Part shown: positions 7,418 through 19,441 of the stretch, piece after piece
Layout of the letters: every line of letters begins with the position of its first letter
Numbering within the stretch: the stretch's first letter is position 1
Translations under genes and position numbers: made by a program
The notes under the pieces: generated by a model
What the model was told of the DNA's origin: nothing
The model's database searches: none
The model's input: the letters and a program-made list of their open reading frames with translations, nothing else
NCBI GenBank assembly: GCA_945865905.1
Contig: CAMBFC010000005.1
Span: forward strand, 44,485 to 108,484
Reading direction: 5' to 3'
DNA length: 64,000 nt
Origin: Rickettsia typhi
Lineage (GTDB): Bacteria; Pseudomonadota; Alphaproteobacteria; Rickettsiales; UBA1997

Positions 7418-8161
7418 ATGAAAATTTCTGCCGTTATCGTTGCCCATAATGAAGAAAAGAACCTCGAAGACTGCCTAAAAAGCCTTGGCTTTGCTGATGA
7501 AATAGTGGTGGTGCTTGATAAATGCAGCGATGCTTCAGAGATTATTGCGCGCAAATTTACCAATAAAATTATTGCTGGATCATGGAATATTGAGGGGTCA
7601 AGGCGCAATGTGGCTCTAAGTGCTGCAACTAATGAATGGATTTTAGAAATTGATGCCGATGAAAGAATTTCTCAAGAATTAGCTGATGAGATTAAGCAAG
7701 CGATTGCTATTGCAGAACCTTGTGGCTTTTATATTCCAATTGCAAACTATATTGGCAAAAGATGGGTAAAATATGGTTGGCTGCGAACCCTTGGCGTTCT
7801 AAGGCGTCAAACTTTAACTTATCGTGGCCTTAAAAAATATCACGAAGATAAAGAAATTCACCCTACATTTGCAGGAAATTTTACAATAAAATCTTTGCAA
7901 AATCCGATTATTCATTTAGTTGATGAAGATATATCAGATCTAATTGCGCGCTTTAATCGATACACCACTTGGAAAGCCAATGATATGATTGCAAAAAATA
8001 AAATTAAGGGTGGTTATTGTAGTTTTAAATTACGATTTTTTAAATCTTTTGTGATAAAAAAAGGCTATAAAGAAGGCGGGATTGGCCTTTTAATAGCAGT
8101 GCTTGCGGGCCTTTATCCAATAATTTCATATTTAAAAGCAAAAGAAAATGAAAATCGTTAA
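7418..8161 (+). CDS. Family 2 glycosyltransferase, WaaE/KdtX-like
   Basis: A GT-A fold sugar transferase of the lipopolysaccharide-core WaaE type. It starts ISAVIVAHNEEKNLEDCL, has the nucleotide-binding and metal motif EIDADERIS near residue 80, and shows the family's RRQ and EDKEIHP segments. The 247 residues match the family (about 250). It overlaps the next glycosyltransferase by 14 bp, so the two are co-translated. A role adding a sugar to the LPS core or a surface glycan is inferred; the sugar is unknown. Confidence 0.85.
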   Translation: MKISAVIVAHNEEKNLEDCLKSLGFADEIVVVLDKCSDASEIIARKFTNKIIAGSWNIEGSRRNVALSAATNEWILEIDADERISQELADEIKQAIAIAEPCGFYIPIANYIGKRWVKYGWLRTLGVLRRQTLTYRGLKKYHEDKEIHPTFAGNFTIKSLQNPIIHLVDEDISDLIARFNRYTTWKANDMIAKNKIKGGYCSFKLRFFKSFVIKKGYKEGGIGLLIAVLAGLYPIISYLKAKENENR

Positions 8162-9218
8162 TATAATTTTGACCTCACAAAATGGTGGGGCAGAGCAGGT
8201 TTTTGTTGATTACTGTGATGTTTTAAAAAATAAATTAAATCATGATGTTTTGGCTATTATAAAGGATGATGCCCCATATGTTCATCAACTTGAAGCGCTG
8301 AATATTCCTATTAAAAAAATTAAAAATAATTTTGGTTATCATGATTTCTTTGCAATTAATTCTATAAAACAAATTCTACAAGAATTCAATGCTGATGCCG
8401 TGGTGGCTCACGCTGGCAGATCAATGATTTTGTCTTGCAAAGCAATAAAAAAAATAACCAATAAAAAGATTTTTCAAGTAGCGGTGAATCACAGCATGAA
8501 TGTCAAGCGCTCAATCGGCGCCGATGTTGTGATTTCGGTTAATAAACCGATGTTCTTTAATACAATTGATCAAGGGCAGGATGAGAGTAAAAGCTTTGTA
8601 ATTCACAATGCTATTGATACGACTGAAGCGATAAAAATTAAGCCACAAATTAACCTACAAGATCAAGAAAAAATCACGCTTGGAGTAATTGGGCGCTTAG
8701 ATAAAGGAAAAGGTTTTCGCTATGCAGTAAAGGCGATTAAACTTTTAGAAAATAATTCTAGTGGCAAAAAATTTATTTTAAAAATTGCCGGAACCGGAAT
8801 CAGAGAAAAGTTTTTGCGTGATTTGGCAAAAGAATTGCAAGTTGAAAATAGGGTTGAATTTGTTGGCTGGGTTAAAGATAAAAAAGAATTTTTTGATTCA
8901 ATTGATATTTTTTTACTTACTTCACAAAGAGAAACTTTTGGCTTAGTGTTGCTTGAAGCGATGAAGTTTCGCAAACCAATAATAGCTTGTGATGCCGATG
9001 GGCCAAAGGAAATTTTGCGTAATGAAATTGATGGATTGCTGATTAGTGTAGAGCCGTTAGATAGCACGCATTATCGCATTGTTGAGGCGATAGAAAAAAT
9101 GATTAGCGATCCAAAGTTAGTTAATAAAATGATTGAACATTCTTTTATCAGGTTGCAAGAAAAATTTTCTTTCGATGCTTTAGCCACCAGATTAAAAGAG
9201 ATTTTTGGGAAGAAATAG
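8148..9218 (+). CDS. Family 4 (group 1) glycosyltransferase
   Basis: A GT-B fold transferase of 356 residues. The C-terminal half has the family signature: LGVIGRLDKGKGF, LKIAGTGIREKFL and the donor-binding QRETFGLVLLEAMKFRKP (the E-x7-E motif) followed by DADGPKEIL. The N-terminal half begins with NGGAEQVFVDYCD, an acceptor loop typical of LPS transferases. The ATG lies within the end of the previous gene. Together with kdsB and galU it indicates an LPS or surface polysaccharide pathway. Confidence 0.88.
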   Translation: MKIVNIILTSQNGGAEQVFVDYCDVLKNKLNHDVLAIIKDDAPYVHQLEALNIPIKKIKNNFGYHDFFAINSIKQILQEFNADAVVAHAGRSMILSCKAIKKITNKKIFQVAVNHSMNVKRSIGADVVISVNKPMFFNTIDQGQDESKSFVIHNAIDTTEAIKIKPQINLQDQEKITLGVIGRLDKGKGFRYAVKAIKLLENNSSGKKFILKIAGTGIREKFLRDLAKELQVENRVEFVGWVKDKKEFFDSIDIFLLTSQRETFGLVLLEAMKFRKPIIACDADGPKEILRNEIDGLLISVEPLDSTHYRIVEAIEKMISDPKLVNKMIEHSFIRLQEKFSFDALATRLKEIFGKK

Positions 9219-9235
9219 ACAGGCGAGGGCTTGTT

Positions 9236-9877
9236 TTAGGATATTGGATCGAAAAATCCATTATCTGGATTAAGAGCCATAATATCGCCAGTCTCAATAT
9301 CAAAATGCCAACCAAATATATTAAGCTTATTTTTTGCCATTTGCTGAGCTATATAAGGATAAGTTTTTAAATTGCGCATTGAAACAACTATAGATTCATG
9401 CTCACAAGCTGATTGCTGAGTATCTTCATCTTTTTCTGACAATTCTTTTTTAACAGCTTCGCGCGCTTCTTCGGCAATAGATAGCCAAGTTTTCATTGAT
9501 TGAGAAAGGCCATGATCAGTAGCTGTATATTTATCTGACATCATCATTTTTATACTATTACATTTTGCGTGACCAAGAACGATTATATTTTCTACTTGCA
9601 AATCATTAACGGCGTATTCTATGGCCGACATAATGCCATGAACTCCATCGGTATTATATTTTGGAACAAGCCCACCAATATTATTTATAACATATAATTC
9701 TCCTGGGTTGGTGGCAAAAATTTCTGCTGGAGCGATTCTTATATCAACGCATGAAATTATCATTGTTGAGGGCTTTTGTCCCTGAAGAATCAAGTGATGA
9801 ATCGTGTCTTTTTGCTTTGAAAAAGTTGTAGCTTTAAAAACTCTAAAACCGCTGATTAGTTTTCCGATATTTGGCAT
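9236..9877 (-). CDS. Beta-class carbonic anhydrase
   Basis: Interconverts CO2 and bicarbonate in the cytoplasm. Zinc ligands are visible: SCVDIRI (Cys and the Asp-Arg dyad) and GHAKCNSI (His and Cys, spaced H-x2-C). The 213-residue length is normal. Convergent with the glycosyltransferase pair, 17 bp from its stop. The nearest upstream gene on its strand is sodB's far side, so it probably has its own promoter in 9878-10116, a 239-bp stretch where I see no clear element. Confidence 0.92.
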   Translation of the reverse strand: MPNIGKLISGFRVFKATTFSKQKDTIHHLILQGQKPSTMIISCVDIRIAPAEIFATNPGELYVINNIGGLVPKYNTDGVHGIMSAIEYAVNDLQVENIIVLGHAKCNSIKMMMSDKYTATDHGLSQSMKTWLSIAEEAREAVKKELSEKDEDTQQSACEHESIVVSMRNLKTYPYIAQQMAKNKLNIFGWHFDIETGDIMALNPDNGFFDPIS

Positions 9878-10116
9878 ATTTAATATATTAAGGGTTAATA
9901 ATAAATAGCTACGAAGTGATTATTGGTCGAATAAAATTTATTATCAATTCAATTCTAATCTAAGTTTTAATATGAAGTTGTTTGTCTTTAAGTCTTGATT
10001 AAAGTGACTTGCTGTTGATCCGATTCTTATAATGGATATTACTTTACATAATATACATTATAAGACATTCTTGTGCCTTAAACACCAATTAATGCAACTT
10101 TAAGTTGATTGTTACA

Positions 10117-10677
10117 TTAAAGTTTTTTGTAGGTTGTTTGCGCTGCCGATGCTGCCGATGCCGCACTTATTTGTGCTCCAGGAATATTATCATTATCTCC
10201 ACTTACTAAACCCAAATCCCTTAGAAAATCTTTGTAATTTTCGTGAAGAAATTCACTCGATTTTGTTTTAAAATATAAGCCAATTTGAGTTTTTAAAACT
10301 TCTGGAGCAAGAGATGAAAGAACCCTGCTCTGCTTAAACATTGGATCAGTATCTTCTATTGTTCCGCCTGCGTGTCTTGCAAATATCTCAAGCATTTTAT
10401 GCGTATTTTTGCAGGAAGGATTTTCTTCTCTTGTCTTCTCGGAAAATTTGCCATCTATAAATGACATATATTGATCAAAATTATCAATAAGTGCCTTATA
10501 TAAAAATAGGATAGCTTGTTTGGCCCCTTCATCACCAGCTTGCTCTCTCCAATTAGTTATTAGTTTTTCCATATATTTAACAGTTTGGCCATCAAAATGC
10601 GCCTCCAGTATAAGTTCAACAGATTCACTGACTTTTTGTGCGCTAATATCGGCGCTATAAATTATTGACGCTTCCAA
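10117..10677 (-). CDS. Hypothetical protein encoded with the Tiki-like toxin-domain protein
   Basis: 186 residues, mostly predicted helix, no signal peptide or membrane segment. The last 25 residues are an Ala/Ser low-complexity tail (AASAASAAQ) encoded by a short tandem repeat of gctgccgat near 10140-10165. Its ATG lies 16 bp inside the end of the upstream gene, so it is translationally coupled to the putative effector. It could be a chaperone, an immunity factor or a second effector; no family is recognised. Confidence 0.7.
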   Translation of the reverse strand: MEASIIYSADISAQKVSESVELILEAHFDGQTVKYMEKLITNWREQAGDEGAKQAILFLYKALIDNFDQYMSFIDGKFSEKTREENPSCKNTHKMLEIFARHAGGTIEDTDPMFKQSRVLSSLAPEVLKTQIGLYFKTKSSEFLHENYKDFLRDLGLVSGDNDNIPGAQISAASAASAAQTTYKKL

Positions 10678-11807
10678 TTTTCACCCCCTTCAGTTGTTGC
10701 TGCCGCTACTACTACTTTCACTCTTTTTGCATCTGGTGCTTGATCAACGGGCGTCACAAATTTCGTATCATCTGAAGGATAAGCACTTACATTGGTTGCG
10801 GTTAAAAAACTTGAATCAGCGGCAGCAGCAGCTTTTTTTGGTTTAAAATTACCCGCCGCAATGCTATTGAAAAATACCTCAGGATTAGAATATTTTTCGA
10901 TGCTTCCAGCTTCATCTCTGTCATTAATCGAAGCAAAAGATAAATCCCGATTGTGATCCAATACAAGAAATCTTGAAGCATTAAAACTATTGCTATTGCT
11001 CGAAGGGTCTTTTTGAAGAAATTTTTCATAAGTCATTTTTTCATAAATCGATGAATTAGTAGCTATTTCTGTTAAACCTGCTGAGGGGGAAGCGTAATAA
11101 CATTCACAACCTTTTTTAGGAAAGATCTCAGAATGTACGCCGCCAGAACTTACTCCAGAGTTAAAAACTATAAGTGAACCAACCGATTGAACGCCCAAAT
11201 CCCCTAATTGTTCAACAATTCCTTTAATTGGAACGGAATTTTCATCTTTGTAAGAGGCATGATTATGTACATGCGTCGTTCCAACAAAAGCTAGCCATTT
11301 TAAATCTGGATTAGCTAAGTCGGGATCGGCTGATATAACATCAGCAACTCGAGAATTAAATTTTGTGAATCTATCTTTGTATTTTTGCGCTCTATATTCT
11401 TTATCACTTTCTTCTAGGCAGACAATTCTAATACCACTTTCTTTTGCTGCTTTAACTATATTTAAAAACCCAGAATTCTTAGTAGATTCACTCTTATCAA
11501 GTTCCATGTGCCCATCATCAAGCTTATGTAAGTTCTTAACCAAATCACCCGGCATCTTTTCTGGCGCGACTTCAACTCCATAATATTCATCAATTAAATG
11601 CTGCTTTTCTTGCGAAAGATGCTCTAAAAATAAAACTCGATAACCCATTTTGAACATGGTAGGGAAGTTTTGAATTAGAAACTTTTTTGAAGAATCTGAA
11701 GAGTGATTTTCTCCTATTACAATTCCTGTGTTGGATGAAAATAATTGTTCTAAATTTATTGGTGCCATTGGTGCTATTGGTACCTCGACTTTATCTGTGC
11801 GTGACAT
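10662..11807 (-). CDS. Tiki/EreA/ChaN-superfamily toxin-domain protein (candidate secreted effector)
   Basis: The 381 residues carry the superfamily's paired motifs: IVIGENHSS near residue 32 (GExH), LFLEHLSQE about 30 residues later and WLAFVGTTHVHNH near residue 170 with the second conserved His. This arrangement is seen in the effector domains of large toxins such as Pasteurella multocida toxin and in Legionella toxin-like proteins. There is no signal peptide. The C-terminal third is low-complexity, with KPKKAAAAA and, at residues 358-365, PDAKRVKV, nearly the c-Myc nuclear localisation sequence. I infer a host-directed effector, possibly a type IV substrate. It is followed by a 16-bp overlapping gene. 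Confidence 0.7.
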   Translation of the reverse strand: MSRTDKVEVPIAPMAPINLEQLFSSNTGIVIGENHSSDSSKKFLIQNFPTMFKMGYRVLFLEHLSQEKQHLIDEYYGVEVAPEKMPGDLVKNLHKLDDGHMELDKSESTKNSGFLNIVKAAKESGIRIVCLEESDKEYRAQKYKDRFTKFNSRVADVISADPDLANPDLKWLAFVGTTHVHNHASYKDENSVPIKGIVEQLGDLGVQSVGSLIVFNSGVSSGGVHSEIFPKKGCECYYASPSAGLTEIATNSSIYEKMTYEKFLQKDPSSNSNSFNASRFLVLDHNRDLSFASINDRDEAGSIEKYSNPEVFFNSIAAGNFKPKKAAAAADSSFLTATNVSAYPSDDTKFVTPVDQAPDAKRVKVVVAAATTEGGENWKRQ

Positions 11808-11846
11808 ATATATTGAGTTAGTTTTTATGGAATAATTTTATCAAAA

Positions 11847-12758
11847 TTATGTTGTGGAAACAGAAATTTTTATTCCCCATTTTTTAGACAGATAATTTTC
11901 TACTGCAAGCCTCTCTTCGATTCCCAAGCCTCTTTTAAATATTATCACCTCTGCAACTTCTATTTTTGCATAACCCATGAAATATGTAAGATAAAAATTT
12001 TCTGCGCCAATAGACATATAGCCACTAAAGCCTTGAAAAGCACTTGTATTGTTTGCTATAGCGCTTGATGAACCATTAATATATATTGATTGTTTTAAAT
12101 TTCTGTTTCGAAGAGTAACTATTTTACTGCCTCCAAGCAAAGATCCTCCATTTATTGAATTAGTAATATCTAACACATAAGTAAATCGAGACATTGAAGA
12201 AAATGAAGTGAAATAAAATCTTTCACCAGTGCTAGTTCCCTCAAAACTTAAATATCCAGGAAACATAGTATTATTATAAAAATTTGCGACAAAAAATACT
12301 GTGGTCTCATTTTTTGATGAAAAATCCAAGTTACTCATTTGATTTGCGCTGACTAAAACATCATCAACCCCATCAAAAGATATAACGGGTAAATTATTTA
12401 TTATTCCATCTTTATAGGTTGGTTGATTAATTCTAGTTGATTGTACGAAATTAATTTTTGATGAAGTTTGGGGATTTATATCATAAAGATTTGCTATACC
12501 AATTCCATCATCAACATTATTATCAAATGATTTATCCGAACTAGAATCAAGCCACAAAAACAAGTCAGGTATTGATGAAACCGGAGAGCTTTGTGTTGCT
12601 GATCTCGCGATAGATAATTTATATTGACGAACCAATCGGCTGCCTTGGGTTGCGCCAACTATAATAATGCCAATAATAAGAATTACGATTGAAAGCTCTA
12701 TTAAAGAAAATGCTGTTTTTTTGTTTTTAATAATTTTTTTTAAATCAAAATATAGCAT
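11847..12758 (-). CDS. Pseudopilin-LamG domain protein
   Basis: 303 residues. The N-terminus is a class III prepilin leader: basic residues, then AFSLIELSIVILIIGIII with Glu at +5; a prepilin peptidase would cleave before Phe. The rest looks like a LamG/concanavalin-like jelly roll (LPVISFDGVDDVLV, SIYINGSSS, VAEVIIFKRGLGIEERLAVE). It is the intact paralogue of the frame-shifted gene at 6471-7348. It starts 4 bp after the stop of the ankyrin gene at 12763, so the two share a transcript. It may be a surface or periplasmic carbohydrate-binding minor pilin; no assembly machinery is present here. Confidence 0.78.
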   Translation of the reverse strand: MLYFDLKKIIKNKKTAFSLIELSIVILIIGIIIVGATQGSRLVRQYKLSIARSATQSSPVSSIPDLFLWLDSSSDKSFDNNVDDGIGIANLYDINPQTSSKINFVQSTRINQPTYKDGIINNLPVISFDGVDDVLVSANQMSNLDFSSKNETTVFFVANFYNNTMFPGYLSFEGTSTGERFYFTSFSSMSRFTYVLDITNSINGGSLLGGSKIVTLRNRNLKQSIYINGSSSAIANNTSAFQGFSGYMSIGAENFYLTYFMGYAKIEVAEVIIFKRGLGIEERLAVENYLSKKWGIKISVSTT

Positions 12759-12762
12759 ATAA

Positions 12763-13743
12763 TTAAATGTTTGTGAATTTTACTAGCTTATAGATTGTTT
12801 TTTTTGGTGCAATTGTTGTGTTTGGGGTTTCAGAGGCGGCAGATACACCAGATACAAATTTAAATTTAGTAACAACTTTGTTTGTAGATGTGATTGCTGG
12901 TGAAGATGTTGGAGGTAACGCGTTTTGAGAGATGGTTGTGTTAGCAAGAACTGGAATCGGCCTGTTATTTTCCTCATCGATCAAAATATATTTTACCTTT
13001 CCATCTTCCGCCATAAATTGCTGCGGTGTTTCAGAATCTGTGGCCACAACTAGTGGCATCATTTTTGTAACGCGATCTAGATATTCTTCCAATAAATTTT
13101 GTGTTAATTTATTTTCACGATTACGCGCAATTGTAAAAGCATCAATTAGTTGCTCTTTCAGCAATTTTGTATCCATAGTTTTTATTAAATCTGATTTAGT
13201 GAAAATCAGATTTAAGCAATCACTACAATCAGAAAAAGTTGCATAAACTAGCGCGCTTTCATGTTCAGAGCTTAGAAATGCTGCATTGGCGCCCTTTTCT
13301 AAAAGCAACTCAAGCACTTTAGAATTATTGTTAATTGCGGCCCGCATTAATGGGCTCCAACCCTCATTATCAACGATGTTGACATCGGCGCCATTTTCAA
13401 GCAAAATTGAGGTTATTTCTAAATTGCCGTTGCGGGCAGCAATGTGTATAGCGGTTGCGCCACCAATATTTTTTTGATTAATTAAAAATCCCCCTGCTCT
13501 ACTAAAAAATTTTACTCCATCAATATCGTTGCTCGAAACCGCTAACATCAAAGAGCTAACCCCTGCAAGATCATCATTTTTTTGACCATAAATATCATTT
13601 TCTATTTGTGCATTAATTGATTTAATTCCAAAAAATATTATCACCAAAGAAGATGCTAAAATTTTTGTCAAAGAAAAATGGTTTACGCTTTTGTGAAAAG
13701 TGTATTTTGTAAATATTTGAATAATTTTAGCTTTTAAAAACAA
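12763..13743 (-). CDS. Exported ankyrin-repeat protein
   Basis: 326 residues. A hydrophobic segment at about residues 28-45 ending in INA looks like a signal peptide with a long, basic n-region. Ankyrin repeats occupy about residues 65-165: GATAIHIAARNGNLEITSIL, then NIVDNEGWSPLMRAAINNN, then the degenerate EHESALVYATFSD. The C-terminal part is Thr/Pro/Ser-rich. It heads a same-strand run (ankyrin, pseudopilin-LamG, toxin-domain protein, partner) with gaps of 4 bp, 39 bp and a 16-bp overlap. Ankyrin proteins in host-associated bacteria often bind host targets, but the signal peptide points to the periplasm or the surface. Confidence 0.78.
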   Translation of the reverse strand: MFLKAKIIQIFTKYTFHKSVNHFSLTKILASSLVIIFFGIKSINAQIENDIYGQKNDDLAGVSSLMLAVSSNDIDGVKFFSRAGGFLINQKNIGGATAIHIAARNGNLEITSILLENGADVNIVDNEGWSPLMRAAINNNSKVLELLLEKGANAAFLSSEHESALVYATFSDCSDCLNLIFTKSDLIKTMDTKLLKEQLIDAFTIARNRENKLTQNLLEEYLDRVTKMMPLVVATDSETPQQFMAEDGKVKYILIDEENNRPIPVLANTTISQNALPPTSSPAITSTNKVVTKFKFVSGVSAASETPNTTIAPKKTIYKLVKFTNI

Positions 13744-13864
13744 AATTTATTTAAATAAATTTATAGTTGAATATGGTTGCCACAAATTAGTATTCAATTA
13801 TCAACCAAAAGCGCAAATTAAGATGCAATATTAAACGATTAATATTAATTTTTATCAAGAAATT

Positions 13865-15313
13865 TCATTCTTTTATTGCGTCATCTGTATTCGTTTTTCC
13901 CCACCTAGTTTTTAATTCTTTTATAAGGCTTTGATTCTCTGGCTTATACGGCTTTTGAATCCAAGGTTCTGCACCAGATTTTAATAATAGCTTTACAACT
14001 ACATTTTTTTTATGTTTATAAGCGATTCCTAAGGCCGTTGTTCCATTATTATCGGTAGCATTAATATCAACTCCTTGCGTTATTAATAAATCGACCATTG
14101 GCAAAAATCCAACACGCGCCGCATGCATTAAATATGTGCGTCCCAAGCCATTTATATAGTTTGGATCAGCATTCATATCAATAAGAATTTGTGCAGATTT
14201 CATATCAAGCATCTCAATAGCAATATCAAGCGGTGTGTGCCCTAGAGCATTAGGAAGATCTGGATTGGCGCCCTTTGCCAAAATAGAAGTCATTACTGCA
14301 TATTTTTGAAATAAGGTTGCATAAGTCAAAATAGTTTCGCCATTTAAATTATGAATATTTGGATCAAGTATATATTGGTAAGCGCTGTTAAAATAAGAAG
14401 GATTGTAACCATTAATCACTCTAAACATAGCATCAACTTTTTCCTGCATAGTCATTATAGTTGGAATATGCTTATTATCATTTCCTCGATAATTATCCAA
14501 TATTGGTAATGGTGGTGGATCATAGGAAATAAAGCGATCACTCCATCTGAAAGATTTTTCTTTTGGTGTAATAAGGGGCGCTTCTATCTCAAAATCTTCA
14601 TCAGAAAGTTCGCTATTTTTAGCACCTTTCAATTTGATTAAATATTCTTCGCGCAATTTATTGAGACGCTTTATTTTAGCTTCTTTTTCCCCTTTTTCTT
14701 TTTTTTCAATAGCAGTTTTTCTTTCTTGCAAAATTCTTTCTTGCAACTTTTCTTTTCTTAAAGTTTTTAAAGATTTAGTTATTGATTCAGAAATTTTATC
14801 AATTGCAGATTCTTCAATATTCTTTTCTGTTTTGATAATAAAATTTTGAATTTTTGTTAGTGTTTTTTCGGCTTCTTTTTCAATTTTAATAATATTTTTT
14901 TCAGCTTTATTCACATCTTGTTTTATTTCTTCAATTACTGCTGCTTTTTCAACTGGTGTTGTGGGAGCAGAATTGACAACGGGGTTTGGCGTTTTAAATT
15001 TTTTTTCCTTAAGTGGAGGCAAATCTTGCAATTGCAATTTTTCTTCATTTCTTATCTTGGATTTTTTTCCATCATCAACGAGATCAAGTCCTAAAGATTC
15101 AATATCAATCTTTACATCCTTATCCTTAAATGGCTCTGCTGCATCTTTTTCAGCGTTAAGAGCGGCGGTGATTTCTTCAAGTGATTGAATTTTTTTGTTT
15201 GAAGAGCTGATGCTCTTAACTTCTTCTAACTCAAGCGCAGCATTTTTGGCATCAGAGTTTGCGCTTTGATTTAAAAGAAAAATGACAGTGATTAAAAATA
15301 ATATTTGTTTCAT
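13865..15313 (-). CDS. Exported ankyrin-repeat protein with Lys/Glu-rich coiled coil
   Basis: 482 residues. An N-terminal signal peptide (about 20 residues, ending ANSDA) is followed by a charged, Lys/Glu-rich probable coiled coil at about 120-250. Four to five ankyrin repeats fill residues 310-470: GETILTYATLFQKYAVM, ALGHTPLDIAIEMLD, GLGRTYLMHAARVGF and NNGTTALGIAYKHKK. It starts directly after the yidD stop. The family is clear but the partner is not; location is probably periplasmic or secreted. Confidence 0.8.
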   Translation of the reverse strand: MKQILFLITVIFLLNQSANSDAKNAALELEEVKSISSSNKKIQSLEEITAALNAEKDAAEPFKDKDVKIDIESLGLDLVDDGKKSKIRNEEKLQLQDLPPLKEKKFKTPNPVVNSAPTTPVEKAAVIEEIKQDVNKAEKNIIKIEKEAEKTLTKIQNFIIKTEKNIEESAIDKISESITKSLKTLRKEKLQERILQERKTAIEKKEKGEKEAKIKRLNKLREEYLIKLKGAKNSELSDEDFEIEAPLITPKEKSFRWSDRFISYDPPPLPILDNYRGNDNKHIPTIMTMQEKVDAMFRVINGYNPSYFNSAYQYILDPNIHNLNGETILTYATLFQKYAVMTSILAKGANPDLPNALGHTPLDIAIEMLDMKSAQILIDMNADPNYINGLGRTYLMHAARVGFLPMVDLLITQGVDINATDNNGTTALGIAYKHKKNVVVKLLLKSGAEPWIQKPYKPENQSLIKELKTRWGKTNTDDAIKE

Positions 15314-18182
<2,869 letters not shown>

Positions 18183-18258
18183 ATTTGCTTGAATGTAAGC
18201 GGAATCTGGCCGCGTAATATATATTGTTACTCAGTTTAACAACTAAACATTAATAGTA

Positions 18259-18693
18259 ATGAAAAAAATTTTAATTGTCGAAGCAAGATTTTATCCCGAA
18301 ATATCAGATTTATTGCTAAATGGCGCAATTGCTAAGCTTAAGCAAGCTGGACTTGATTATGAGGTTATTAATGTGATGGGCGCTCTTGAAATTCCTATCG
18401 CCATCTCTTTTGCTATTGAGTCAAAAAAATATGCTGGTTTTGTTGCTTTGGGCTGCGTTATTCGCGGAGAAACCTCGCATTATGATATTGTGGCCAATGA
18501 AAGCGCGCGCGGGTTGATGAAGCTTTCACTCAAAAAACATTTAGCAATTGGCAATGGAATTTTAACTGTTGAAAATGATGATCAAGCCATTGTTAGAGCG
18601 GATCCGGCGCAAAAAGATAAGGGCGGATTCGCTGTTGCGGCCTGTTTGCGCATGATAGAACTGCAAAAACAATTCGGCATAAATGATAAATAA
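18259..18693 (+). CDS. ribH: 6,7-dimethyl-8-ribityllumazine synthase
   Basis: The penultimate step of riboflavin synthesis. The 144 residues show the substrate-binding loop [12 protein letters not shown], the catalytic [17 protein letters not shown] (with the His) and the family end-motif [11 protein letters not shown]. It is slightly shorter than E. coli RibE (156) at the N-terminus. It overlaps the next gene by 11 bp. No other rib gene is in the window. Confidence 0.95.
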   Translation: MKKILIVEARFYPEISDLLLNGAIAKLKQAGLDYEVINVMGALEIPIAISFAIESKKYAGFVALGCVIRGETSHYDIVANESARGLMKLSLKKHLAIGNGILTVENDDQAIVRADPAQKDKGGFAVAACLRMIELQKQFGINDK

Positions 18694-19441
18694 GCTTTTT
18701 AATTTGGTCCGATTTAAAATCAATAAACCGCGATTTTTTCTTTATGCTTTTTTTGTAGCTTTTGCAATGCAGGTAATTTTTTGGTCTAAAACTGAGAGCA
18801 TTAAACCAAATTACGAAATAATTCCTACGCCACCAAATCAATACTTTCTAAGCGCGAGTTCTTTTGGCGATAATGAATTTCTCTTTCGCGCTTTATCTTT
18901 TCGCATTCAAAATTCTGGTGATATTTTTCTTAAATTTACCGCGTTAAAAGATTATGATTATTTACGCCTCTACCAATGGTTAACGCTGCTTGATGGCCTA
19001 AATGCAAAATCAAATTTAATGCCCTCTTTAGCATCTTATTATTTTTCACAAACACAAAAAAAAGAAGATTCTGCCTATATTATTCAATATTTAGATGAGC
19101 ATGCTAGCAAAGACCTCGACGCTAATTGGTGGTGGATTTTTCAAGCGATTAATATTGCTCAAAAAGATCTTCATGATGAAGATTTGGCTCTTAAATTGGC
19201 CTATAAATTAAGCGAAAATAACGCTCAAAATGCCCCATTATGGACCAAGCAAATGCCGGCATTTATTTATGCTAAACAAGGCAATAATTGCATGGCTTTT
19301 ATAATAATACAAAAAATTATTGAGGATAATAACAGTGGTGGCCGCCAAATAAGCGTTGAAGAGATGAATTTTATGCGTTATTTTATTAATGATCGTTTAA
19401 AAACACTAAAAAATCAAAATTTTGATCCAAGAAAATGTTGA
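18683..19441 (+). CDS. Hypothetical membrane-anchored protein between ribH and nadC
   Basis: 252 residues with one N-terminal membrane segment (about 17-34, [17 protein letters not shown]) and a helical periplasmic part with a TPR-like look ([39 protein letters not shown]). It overlaps ribH by 11 bp and nadC by 7 bp, so it is part of the same operon and probably a real, expressed gene. No function can be assigned. Confidence 0.75.
   Translation: MINKLFNLVRFKINKPRFFLYAFFVAFAMQVIFWSKTESIKPNYEIIPTPPNQYFLSASSFGDNEFLFRALSFRIQNSGDIFLKFTALKDYDYLRLYQWLTLLDGLNAKSNLMPSLASYYFSQTQKKEDSAYIIQYLDEHASKDLDANWWWIFQAINIAQKDLHDEDLALKLAYKLSENNAQNAPLWTKQMPAFIYAKQGNNCMAFIIIQKIIEDNNSGGRQISVEEMNFMRYFINDRLKTLKNQNFDPRKC

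Noticed and set aside
9878..10116. 239-bp gap searched for small genes, tRNA or riboswitch
   Set aside because: Only a 7-bp A/T stem (ACTTTAA/TTAAAGT) near 10090-10116; too weak to call.
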